Of a stretch of DNA of 64,000 nt, positions 24,621-38,798 are shown in pieces. The notes under the pieces are model-generated. The model did no database searches and was not told the DNA's origin. It saw only the letters and a list, made by a program, of their open reading frames with translations. The translations under genes were made by a program, and so were the position numbers. The stretch is from Nymphaea colorata. Its lineage: Eukaryota > Streptophyta > Magnoliopsida > Nymphaeales > Nymphaeaceae. How positions within the stretch are numbered: position 1 is the stretch's first letter; the number at the start of each line of letters is the position of its first letter. Where the stretch lies: contig NC_045143.1 in assembly GCF_008831285.2 (NCBI RefSeq), forward strand, positions 10,797,503 to 10,861,502. The letters run 5' to 3'.

Positions 24621-26084
24621 TATGAATGTCAAACTATAGGAACGAGAGTCGAGTGACTATACAGTCATGTCATGGCTTTTGAGATTGTTTGGAGTATAGT
24701 TATTCTCAAAGAAACGGGATTTCATTTTACTACAATACATATCTCAGCCAACCATGTACATTATAAGCAAACCAGGCACATTGAAATCAATAACTTCATA
24801 CAAGAAAAGGTAAAAAGTGGAGATATATGCAAAGCTTCTACCAAAAGCTACAATCTACTCGCCGATATTTTTTACCAAGGAAGTAATTAATTACAATTAA
24901 GAAATATTTTCAACAAGATGCATCTTAAGGAAGTGTGTTGAATGATTTAGTGTATCACTGAACCTACTCGATCGCTATCCTAAAGGTGTTGAAAGATTTG
25001 CTGTATCAGAGCTGATTATTTGCATTATTTATGTTTCCTCATTTTCTAAATTTGCTTTTATCTCGTATCAAATTCATTGTGATAATCTTTCATTAAAAGT
25101 TTATACTGGTAAGTGATTATTTTTTTTTACCTATAAATTAGGCTAAAGCTGTACCATGTGAGAGAAAAAAATTGATTGATATTGTAGGTTGGTTGTTGTA
25201 ACACCTGATAGAGACACTTTGTAAGTGTTTTATGAATATGCCTCAAAGTTTGAGATAAGTTTATAGAACACTAGAATTATTATTCTATAAAATTGCCCTA
25301 ATCTTTAGGACAAATTCATGAAACGCTTACCTGCTGCATAGCCGACGCCACAACAATGACTATACCCAAACAAAATTTTCAATTAACCAAACAAGCATAC
25401 TTTAATAATTCACTATATTATTTGACCAAATAAACTTTAAGAAGATAAATGAATGCAATCAATTAATCAAAAAATTGTTTATTGAAGTAATTTTTTTTTA
25501 AACTAACATTGTATAGATACATTTAATAGGAAAAGGATTGTGAAAACAATAAAAAAAATGTTTATTGAAGAAACTAGATGATTGGATCAAACCAAACATG
25601 TATGCACATGGGAGAATCCAATATCTTTATCAAACTCTCCACCAAATTTTATGTAGATACTAAGAAAACTAAATTCAAACCCCAAATCTGATCTACTAGT
25701 CCTTATGGATCCATTTGAAAATCAAACAACGGAGACATCAAGTCGGCCCTTCGGAGTTGGGTTGGAAATGTCTGCCATCCGATAGTCGCTGCCAAACCAT
25801 TCAGGTTTTACCCGGGTGGCCTGGGCCTGAGGCTTCTCACCTTTTACTAGTTGTTCCGGACTGGAAATGCTGCGCCTGGACCGGAGTCCCCACGTCCGCT
25901 TTTCTCTGCCCCCAACATAATAAGTTGGCTTTGCCATCCCCTTCATTCTATGCTGACCCCGGCCCGGCCCGGGCGGGCTGGCTTAGGACCACTTCTCACC
26001 GGAGATGGTCTCACCGGAGATGGAGGACTCTTGAGCGATCACGGATAAGCCTAGGCATCAGGCTGACTGGCTCCACCGGATAAA

Positions 26085-26320
26085 AAGTCGGGTTTGGGTC
26101 GAGCCGACACTCAAAACCCGAGTTAGGGTTCGGCTCGACACTTAAAACCTGAACTCGAGTTTGACCCAGGCTCAACTTGAATAAATTAATATATATGTGT
26201 ATATATATAATATAGATTTATTTATCATAATAAATTACTATAATTATGTATAAAAGTTAATAAAATATATATTAAAAAATATTATCAAACCCATCGAACC
26301 GGCCCGGTGCCCTTAGGCCT
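26085..26320. repeat. GGGTCGAGCC/AT-rich dispersed repeat
   Basis: A left arm with GTCGGGTTTGGGTCGAGCC and repeated CTCGACACT.AAAACC words is followed by a pure AT segment and a right arm GAACCGGCCCGGTGCCC. A similar GGCCCGA-rich plan with an AT-rich core lies at about 56590-56840. I read both as MITE-like, without definite ends. Confidence 0.4.
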
Positions 26321-26484
26321 GAGTCAAGCACCATCGCCGGTGCTTAGGCTTGGTTGTGGAGCAACCCCCCCCCTTTTTTTTTTTTTTTTAATTGGGGCAT
26401 TTTGTTTGTATGATGCAGACCTTGTCCCGATATGTACCACAAACTTTAATGGCTGGTACGTGTTGTGTTGTCACAAACAGTGTT

Positions 26485-27885
26485 ATCTGGATCGGTAGCA
26501 ACATTTTTTTATTATAGGGTCTATTCAAGAATGTGATGCACCAACTTTTATTTTATTTTTTTATTAACGATTCGTATATTTTTCATTTATTTTACAATGG
26601 CATCAGAATTAATAGCAACAAATTTGAGTATATGGTCAATTCAAGAGTGTCGTATGCACACTTTTAGTTTTGTAAATCGTTGTATTATTTGTATACATTT
26701 TCATTTATTTTATAATGCTATAAGAATTGGTAGCAACATATTTAATTATATGATCCAGTGTCATAGGCCAACGTTGAATTTTTCATGTAATGATTTGTAT
26801 TTTTTGTATATTTTTTTCATTTACTTTACAATGATATCAAAATTGGTACAACAGATTTAATATGGTTCATTCGAGAGCGTCATATGCCTACTTTTAATTT
26901 TTCATAAATGATTTTTATTATTTGGATATATTTTCTTTTATTTTACAATGCTATCAGAATTAGTAACGACATATTTGATTATATGGCCCTTTCAAAAATG
27001 TCATATACCAACTTTTTATTTTTCGTAAATAATTTGTATTATTTGTATACATTTTCATTTATTTGCAATGCTTAACAACATATTTGATTATATGATACAT
27101 TCAAGAGTGTCATATGGCAATATTTATTTATTTATTTTTTGTAAATGATTTGCATTGTGCGTATGTTAATTTCATTTATTTTACAATGATATCAAAATTA
27201 GTAGCAACAGATTTGATTATACGGTTCATTCAAGAGTGTCATATGCCTACTTTTAATTTTTTATAAATGATTTGTATTATTTGGATATATTTTCATTTAT
27301 TTTACAATGCTATCAGAATTAGTAACAACTGATTTGATTATCTGGTCCATTCAAGAGTGCCATATGTCCACTTTTATTTTTTTGTAAATGATTTGAATTA
27401 TTTGTATATATTTTCATTTATTTCACAATCCTATCAGCATTGGTAGCAATAGATTTGATCATATGATCCATTCAAAAGTATCATATGCCAACTTTTAATT
27501 TTTTGAAAATGATTTGAATTATTTGTATATATTTTCATTTATTTTACAATGCCATCAGAATTGGTAGCAACAGATTTGATTATGTAGTTCATTCAAGAGT
27601 GCCTTATACCAACTTTTATTTTTTTGTAAATGATTTGTGTCATTTGTATATATTTTTATTCTATCACAACAAATTTGATTATATGGTCCATTCAAGAGCA
27701 TCATATGCCGACTTTTATTCTTTTGTTAATGATTTGTATTATTTTGTATATATTTCCACTTAATGCTATCAGAATTGGTAACAACATATTTGATTATATG
27801 GTCCATTTAAGAGTTTTGTATGCCAACTTTTAATTTTTTGTGAATGATATGTATTATTTGTATATATGTTTTCATTTATTTTTTT
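26485..27885. repeat. Minisatellite array, about 12 copies of a roughly 119-bp AT-rich unit
   Basis: The unit contains TTTACAATGCTATCAGAATT, GGTAGCAACA.ATTTGATTAT, GGTCCATTCAAGAGTGTCAT and a TTGTATTATTTGTATATA end. Unit starts fall near 26593, 26714, 26828, 26945, 27064, 27182, 27303, 27423, 27545 and 27761, spaced 114-122 bp, with one internally deleted copy near 27650. Copies differ by about 10-20 percent and are all in the same orientation. Short open frames inside are by-products of the repeat. Confidence 0.92.
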
Positions 27886-28264
27886 AAAATGTTTTTTTTA
27901 ATATCATGTTTAGCCGATAACCGTTCAGGTGAACTTTAGGCTTAGTAATTGAGCTCAATCGTTGTAGGCGAAAAACAAGCCTGTTGTTCTTCCTTTTCCG
28001 GAAAAAAAAAATTTAAATTTAGAAGTTTTTTTTTCACAATTATGCTATGAAAATGACCACAAAATGAGAAAATAAACAAAAAAAAACAAGAAAAAAAATT
28101 CACTTGTTTAATTTCCAACATTGTCTTTGTCTACCGTTGGGCGGCTGAGATATGAACCGTTGGGACCTGCCAAAAAGTTCATACTTACGTTCAAATGAAG
28201 GTGGCACTAAATTTTAAGTTTTGGATGAACAGAAGTATTAATCACACCACCCAAAAAGAGCAAT

Positions 28265-28620
28265 CTATATTACATAGTTAGAAATAATTTTTCAAAGTTT
28301 TAAGCAGCAAAGTTTCTCTTGGGTATAATAGGGCAAACTTAAAAAAAAAAAAGTAAAAAACAAAAAAATATGGTAAATTCTTGAAAATTAAAAAAATTAA
28401 AAATATGAAAAAAAATAAAATAAGTGACAAACTAATAGTGTAAACATCAAAAAACAAGTAGATTTGCAACAAATAAAAAATAAAAATAAAAAATAAAAAA
28501 ACTGTTTGACATTAAAAAAATAAAAAAGGAAAAAAACATGCAAAAAATGCGTTAAAATGCATTTTTTTGTTTTTAACATTTTTTAAAAAAAAAACATGTT
28601 TTTTTTTAAGTTTTAAATGA
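28265..28620. mobile_element. Arm of an A-rich foldback-type repeat
   Basis: CAAAGTTTCTCTTGGGTATAATAGGG followed by long A-rich runs, GACAAACTAATAGTG, GATTTGCAACAAATAAAAA and CTGTTTGACATTAAAA reproduces, word for word in order, the left arm of the foldback element at 58622. The opposite arm is not obvious here. Confidence 0.5.
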
Positions 28621-29343
28621 CAACACTCCCTTTTAAGTCAATTGATTCGGCACCTTACCGGCATGATACAAAGGGCTAACATTGGGTTTTATTTTCAATT
28701 TCTGATGAATTTAGAACATTCTAAAGTATTTTTAAGTTCATAAAATTGAAAAAATAGGATGACAGAAGGAGATGTTTACTAACATTAATTCTTGCTAAGG
28801 GGCACTAATACTTGTTCAATTAAAAATTTTAAGGTGCAATTAATGTGTAAATAAGTAAATGTTTATAGAGTTCTAATACATAAATAAAAATTTATATGGA
28901 AAGAGCAATTACCCACACTAGTCTACATATGCCTCCGCCCCTGGTATCTAGGATGATAAGTTGTTTTACTTAATCAAAAGGTGCATGGTGTGGGGCCAAT
29001 CTTTTTCTGGATTCTGCCAATGAGTTCCATGAGAAAAAGGTCCTACAATACAATTCGGCCAAATGCCTTCTATATAAAGCAATTTACTAATCAAGTGGAC
29101 ATCACTTTCATGAAAAGTGACCTTTCCCCTACTCATTGCTTGCTAACACCCTGTTTAGATGGAAGGAAAAAGATGGATATGCGGCGTCAAGTCCCATATG
29201 ATCAACATGATCCCATGAGAAAAGCATTCTTCCCAAACATGGGGATCATAAATTTTACATCTTCATTTGGAAGTTTTACTTTTGTATGACAAGGATTTCT
29301 TTAACAAGGAAGTCCCGAAATATCGTTGACATGGGCTTTTTAC

Positions 29344-29472
29344 TCCGCCCAATGTGGACTAATGTGGGCATGTGTGAGCAATTGCCAATACGGTAAAATA
29401 TACATATATAATATTTCTCAAAAATATGGTGAATGCCCTTCAACTAATTATATCTGGCTCCACCACCAGGCT
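29344..29472 (-). mobile_element. CAGNGGNGGAGCC-family MITE remnant
   Basis: The right end TATATCTGGCTCCACCACCAGG is the inverted family terminus (CTGGTGGTGGAGCCAG), and the left portion has GGGCATGTGTGAGCAATTGCCAA, resembling the GGGCAGTTGCCAA word just inside the copy at 55879. No target duplication is visible. Confidence 0.4.
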
Positions 29473-29889
29473 TACTGTTTCTCTTAGGGGAGAGCCACCT
29501 AAAAGAGAACTGAGCAACCCCAAAATGACTCTTTAAAGACTCAAAATTCACATAAAGTGCTCCTCCTTCCAAAATTTGTAGTTTTACATCCTATTTTATT
29601 TAATCTGAGCTTGTTAAGCCCGTAGTCAAGCTCAACTGATGTGTAACCCTTTCTATGCTCTTGAAAGCTTAGAACATCATAGTCAACCATGTGATTCATT
29701 AACACCTTCAAAGATGAAAGAAAATTAAGTTCCCACTTTTTTCAAGGAATTAGTCACTTATTTCTTAAAATTGGGTCTCGTTGATTTAAACTCCTTAGTT
29801 CTTTCAAAATTTATCCCCAACTAGGAGTAAGTTGTGGAATAGTTTTCATTATGTTTTGTTACTGATACAAGTACCATGACCCCAAAAAG

Positions 29890-30482
29890 GTAGAAGTCCC
29901 TCATTTTTTATCCTGCTCTAAAAGGGTTTACCACTGCTTCGAGACCTGAGTAGAAAGCGAAAAACCCATCAACTAAAGTGTCATGCTGTTATTGTTTGCA
30001 GCCTATAAGAGTACCTATCAACTAAAGTGTCATGCAACTATTGTTTGCAGTTTATAAGAGTACCCGTCAACTAAAGTGTCATGTAACTATTGTTTGCAGT
30101 CTATAAGAGTACCCATCAACTAAAGTGTCATGAAACTATTGTTTGCACTATATAAGAGTACTCATCAACTAAAGTGTCATGCAACTATTGTTTGCAGTCT
30201 ATAAGAGTACCTATCAACCAAAGTGTCATGCAACTATTGTTTGCAGTCTATAAGAGTACCTATCAACTAAAGTGTCATGCAACTATTGTTTGCAATTTAT
30301 AAAAGTACCTATCAACTAAAGTGTCATGCAATTATTGTTTGCAGTCTATAAGAGTACTTATCAACTAAAGTGTCATGCAACTATTGTTTGTAGTCTATAA
30401 AAGTATCATACATGAGAATCAAACTAACGACCAAACTTTTATCAGCTCGTCAGTCTAACCAGCTATGCTATACCCGTCGGGG
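29890..30482 (-). mobile_element. tRNA-derived SINE expanded by an internal minisatellite
   Basis: On the minus strand 30482 to 30415 reads TAGCATAGCTGG, a perfect A-box (TRGCNNAGYNGG). About 30 bp later comes TTAGTTTGATTCTC, a B-box-like sequence. The 49-bp array follows directly, then CTCAGGTCTCGAAGCAGTGG and AGCAGGATAAAAAATGAGGG as a possible tail. The head is well supported; treating the array and tail as one element is my inference. Confidence 0.5.
29968..30408. repeat. Minisatellite, nine copies of a 49-bp unit
   Basis: ATCAACTAAAGTGTCATGCA followed by ACTATTGTTTGCAGTCTATA and AGAGTACCT repeats nine times with a constant 49-bp period (29968, 30017, 30066, 30115 and so on). Copies are 90 percent or more identical, so it is young or homogenised. 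It sits directly against a tRNA-like SINE head on the minus strand (30410-30482). Confidence 0.95.
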
Positions 30483-30817
30483 CTATTAGAGAGAAAAAAA
30501 AAAGTAACTTTATATGAAATAAACCTACTTTACTAAGCACATGACTGTACGTTTAATTTGGTTCATTTAAGCGAGACATATTTGATTTTACTACAAAGTG
30601 AACATACCAAAGAAAATTAAAAAAAAAAATTGGTTTTTACAACTACTCAATGTCAACTAGAATGACATAGAAATGGATGAAATTTTGGACTGAAAAGCTC
30701 CAAAGCCTTCCTCTAGTGGAATACCCATATGTGGCGGTAGAGCCAGTATTTTCTAGTTGAGGAGCACTCTGAATCACCAATCTGAGTCTGATGTGTGCAC
30801 CACTTATGACTAAATTC

Positions 30818-30986
30818 AGGAGCAGAGCCAAGGTAGGCTCGCAAGGGCCATGGCCTACCTCAAAAAAATAAATAAATAAAAATTACATGTAAAATTTTAA
30901 AAATTTTCACTTGTTTTATATAAAAATTTTAAAAAATGATATGTCATTCGCAGGTTGAAATTTAAAAACTTTAACCCCCTGACTGA
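30818..30986 (-). mobile_element. CAGNGGNGGAGCC-family MITE, minus orientation
   Basis: It starts CAGGAGCAGAGCCAAGGTAGGC and continues GCAAGGGCCATGGCCTACCTC, AAATTACATGTAAAATTT and TTCACTTGTTTTATATAAAA, the reverse of the copy at 8907. The far terminus is missing after AACTTTAACCCCCTGA. Confidence 0.6.
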
Positions 30987-31365
30987 TGAAACTGTGTGTA
31001 GTTTCACTGCAATGGTGTCAGCTGGTGCCCATATGCAATGTATATTTTTATTAAACGGAATTGAAGCACTCATTTTAGAAAAGTGAAACTGCAGTACCTT
31101 TTATTTAATTTGGTTTTCCCTAACGCTTAGCGAGCACTTCATGGTGCATGTGTTCAAGTGCAGTCTCAAAAGTCTGCTTTGTGTGCACTTCACACATCCA
31201 TTCCTTTGGGAACTGGCTATGCTATAAAGCAGTGAAAAGCCAAGCCTCTTTCTTTATGTGAAGGAGGAGTTGTCTTTATCCTCCCCAGTCCAGCTCTACT
31301 TTCAGCTCTCATATCAATCTCACCATTCCTAAAGCAGGCCAACACTGTTTTGCTTACTGTAGAAG

Positions 31366-31370
<5 letters not shown>

Positions 31371-31457
<87 letters not shown>
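31371..31457. repeat. Compound microsatellite (CT)n(TA)n
   Basis: About 15 CT units pass directly into about 28 TA units. The sequence is perfect apart from the junction and is probably highly polymorphic; the TA half can extrude as a cruciform. Confidence 0.95.
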
Positions 31458-31460
<3 letters not shown>

Positions 31461-31473
31461 TAAAAGAATGTAC

Positions 31474-31715
31474 GGTAGCTTAGTCGGGCCTGAAGCGCTT
31501 TAGCAAGCACATCTCTATTCAATTCTTGTGGGTGCTACCTTCCAAATGGCATTGAGAGCTGGGCTGACACTATCCTTTGGACAGAATTGAGAGTTGTGTT
31601 GAGGAGTTGCATTAAGTAGCTCAAGTGATTGGGTTGTAGCGCTCTCTCTCCCTCTTTCTCTTTCTCTCTCTTGATCTAGACAGGCTAATAAGCCAACCTC
31701 ACAAGGACAATAGCA
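31474..31715 (+). mobile_element. tRNA-derived SINE copy
   Basis: TAGCTTAGTCGG at 31476-31487 is a perfect Pol III A-box; TATTCAATTCT at about 31515 fits a B-box at normal spacing. GTGGGTGCTACC just after it is shared with the SINE at 57333. The body runs to a CT-rich stretch (31638-31670). It lies 17 bp past the microsatellite, where no target duplication can be judged. Confidence 0.6.
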
Positions 31716-32121
31716 TAAAAGAACAAGGCACAAACTATATATATATATATATATACTCTTAAGATCATATTTATAAGGTTAGATTTTTAAATCTGGTTTT
31801 TGTCTCTTATTCAAGTGGTCTGGCCTTTACCAACTTTCTTATATACACACAAACTATCACCACAAATGAAGTTGAGATATTTAAAAGTATAGAAATAAAA
31901 CGCATAATCTTCCAATATTTAGATCAATTTTTCAAGCCAACAATCCTAAAACAGTTGTTTTGTAAACATATGGTGAGGGTTTTCATTGTTCTCAATCCTT
32001 TCACTTTGGAATGTAAACCCGTTTATACGGTTGGATTGGGGATGATGATCTTTTACTCTTTTCCAAAATGCAATCAAAGTTGTATTGGGGTTTCTTTTTT
32101 GCTTTTCCTTTGAAAAAAATT

Positions 32122-32460
32122 TAATCCCATAAATGATCTCTAGTTACAGATCCAAATCAGGGTATAAAATCTAAACCCATAAATGATCTCTAGCTACAGA
32201 TCCAAATCAGGGTATAAAATCTAAACCCATAAACGATCTCTAGCTACAGATCCAAATCAGGGTATAAAATCTAAACCCATAAACGATCTCTAGCTACAGA
32301 TCCAAATCAGGGTATAAAATCTAATCCCATAAATGATCTCTAGTTACAGATCCAAATCAGGATATAAAATCTAAACCCATAAATGATCTCTAGTTTCAAA
32401 TCCAAATCAGGGTATAAAATCTAATCCCATGAATGATCTCTAGTTACAGATCCAAATCAA
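32122..32460. repeat. Minisatellite, seven copies of a 50-bp unit upstream of the SRPK gene
   Basis: CCCATAAATGATCTCTAG followed by TTACAGATCCAAATCAGGGT and ATAAAATCTAA occurs at 32126, 32176, 32226, 32276, 32326, 32376 and 32426, an exact 50-bp period. The array ends about 680 bp before the SRPK start codon. Copies differ at only a few bases. Confidence 0.95.
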
Positions 32461-32816
32461 GATAGATTGTAGACAATGATATCCAATTCTAAATTGTTAT
32501 ACTAATCCTGGAGAAGCGTCAATCCAGACTCGGATCCGAACATGTGTCAATGAATATCCGATAAATTTCGCCTGGTAAATGATTTAAAAAAAGAAAATCG
32601 TGTTTTTATATGGAAATGAGATCCGGGTTCAAACCACTTGGATCCTACTCCCCAAAAATCTGATGACGTTAAACACTGTAATCTGATCCAGGTGAAGTAT
32701 AGGGTCCACGTGTTTGAGTCCGGATCCGGATCCGATAATACATTCAAGTTTGATATCCGACAAGAACTCAATCCATTGGGATCCCCTCTCACCATCAGAA
32801 TTCAGGAAATACAGTA

Positions 32817-32857
32817 GAGGGAGAGAGAGAGAGAGAGAGGAGAGAGAGTATTTATAG
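32817..32857 (+). promoter_or_regulatory. Putative SRPK core promoter: GA tract and TATA-like box
   Basis: A GA microsatellite (32817-32848) is followed by TATTTATAG at 32849-32857, about 280 bp upstream of the SRPK start codon. The interval to the ATG is GC-richer and pyrimidine/GA-rich, as expected of a plant 5' leader. The assignment is by position and composition only. Confidence 0.4.
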
Positions 32858-33094
32858 TTTTAGGGGGCGTGTGGGCGTGGGTCTGCAGCAGGAAGCAAAC
32901 AACGAGGCCGGCCCTGCTCCCTCTGAGATTCCTCTTTCTTCCTCCCCATTTTTAGGGTTTTCTTTTTCTTCTTGTTGTTTTTTACTTAGCCTGAAAACCC
33001 TAGGAACCCCGTAATTCGTGCGAGAGAGATAGTGAAGGAGAGGAGAGAGGGAGAGTTTCTGGTGCTCGCGTATCCTTCCTTGACGCCGTCTTGA

Positions 33095-37121
<4,027 letters not shown>

Positions 37122-38798
37122 TGCATTGCCTTGAGCCTTTTATTGAGTTTCTATCATCAATCAGTTGATGTATTCTTAGCTTGTTCGTTACTGCATTAAT
37201 GGTTTACCCACCTCAGTTCCAATATGTCCACTAAATCCGGTGGCCAACCAAGCTGCTTGTGAACTTCAGGCTCCATTGATTATTGTTTCAAAAGCCTGTG
37301 CTAAGGCTGAGAATTGGACAATTGTCGTCAGGAAATGTGGGTGAGTTCTCTTGTTTGTACAGCCATATCAAAAGTCGTTTTTTTTTTTTTTGCAATTTTA
37401 AAAATGCAACCTATTCATGTAAGCTAGACTGTTGGGCCGCTTGCTTTTTTTTGGTATACTTTCTAGTATACATCTGTATTTGCTTAGCTACAGATTGTGC
37501 ACTCTGGGCTTCTAACTGTCAATTAATATTTCATGGTTTTTCCATTATTATTTTTATGAACCTTATCCATTGGTTTAATAGATGGCGAACATCTTGTGCG
37601 TGGTTTGTGGGAGAACATAGTTTTGATTAATCAGGTCAAAAACATATCTTGCTATTGGCTAATTCCCGTTCTTACTGATCTTCACTGTCGGTGTAGTGCA
37701 GCCATTTTCTTAATTCAAGTGGTGAACCCATAAAAACGCTATATAACTAATGCTCATGCTAGCGACCTCCTGTGAGGTTTTTACTACTGCTTTAAACTAG
37801 AGTTCAATTCTTAGGATCTCAATTACCAACTCAATCGCCTTATATTTAGAAAGGATAATAAAAAATGGTCAAACTTGGTAGATCTTTCACGTCTCAAATT
37901 ATGTGTCTGTACTACTCCATCGCGAATACCTTGCGTGTTGCATCCGCAAGAAACATGGAGCATTTCGACCATTGAACTTTCTTTCCTTTTTCCTTCAGGG
38001 ACAATGGTAGGGGTGAGAATGGTACGGGTGACAACTGATAATTAATCTAGAGCATGAGTGGTACAGGCACATCGTTCTTGATTGTTGCCGCTTGCTTCAA
38101 TTATTTATAGCAATCAAACAAATGGTACTGAAAATGAAAACCCAGTAGGGGATACAAATAAAAAATTTAGATACAATTCAGTTCTCCTCTCTCTCAAACA
38201 AATGAGGAACAAAGTCTCAAGTCCAAAAGAAAATTTTTGACGAGATCAAAGAATAAAAAGAAAAGGAAAAACATGAACATGAACAGTATGAAAGCAGCTG
38301 TAGTGGGCAATCACAAACCTATTAAACACCAAAATTTACAAACAGATCATCTTAGAAACCATGACATGACCACAGAGGCACCTGTAGAAGCTCAAGGGAC
38401 GTACAAATATTTCTTGGTTCGTGTTGCACTTCCGCAGATGCTATTTGCAGGAGTGCTTTTTCTTCAAGAGACCTACAAATTTGTGCAGTAATGTTTATCA
38501 GCTTAAGGTGTTCCTCTCATTTCTTGTGTACATTTCTGTCAGGGATAGCCACTAACTTTAGATGTAGAGAGAGAGAGTGAGTGATGGAAGAAGGAAAAAG
38601 GTACATTTTCATTGTGTACATTTCTGTCAGGGATATGACCTTTTTTTGTTTTTATTACACATAATGATGCCCAAAGGAAAATCAAGTACCTTTTCCACAT
38701 TCGATAAATAGTGTAGTTTCGGTAAATGGGGATTGCATATAGAGGGCTCATAGGTCAGTTTTTTCTCCCCAAGGACTGATCCTCCCAACCATATTCCA
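37122..38798. other. Intergenic: 3' flanks of the convergent SRPK and HPP genes
   Basis: The two genes point at each other, so this 1.7 kb should hold both 3' untranslated regions and poly(A) signals. It contains T-rich stretches after the SRPK stop and a short GA tract near 38565. No coding sequence is supported. Confidence 0.6.

Noticed and set aside
25715-26083. GC-richer open frame of about 120 codons
   Set aside because: Composition comes from GGCCCGG-type repeat sequence; both strands are open, and no domain is visible.
27630-27833. Open frames within the 119-bp minisatellite
   Set aside because: They follow the repeat unit and have only AT-driven composition; no family motif.
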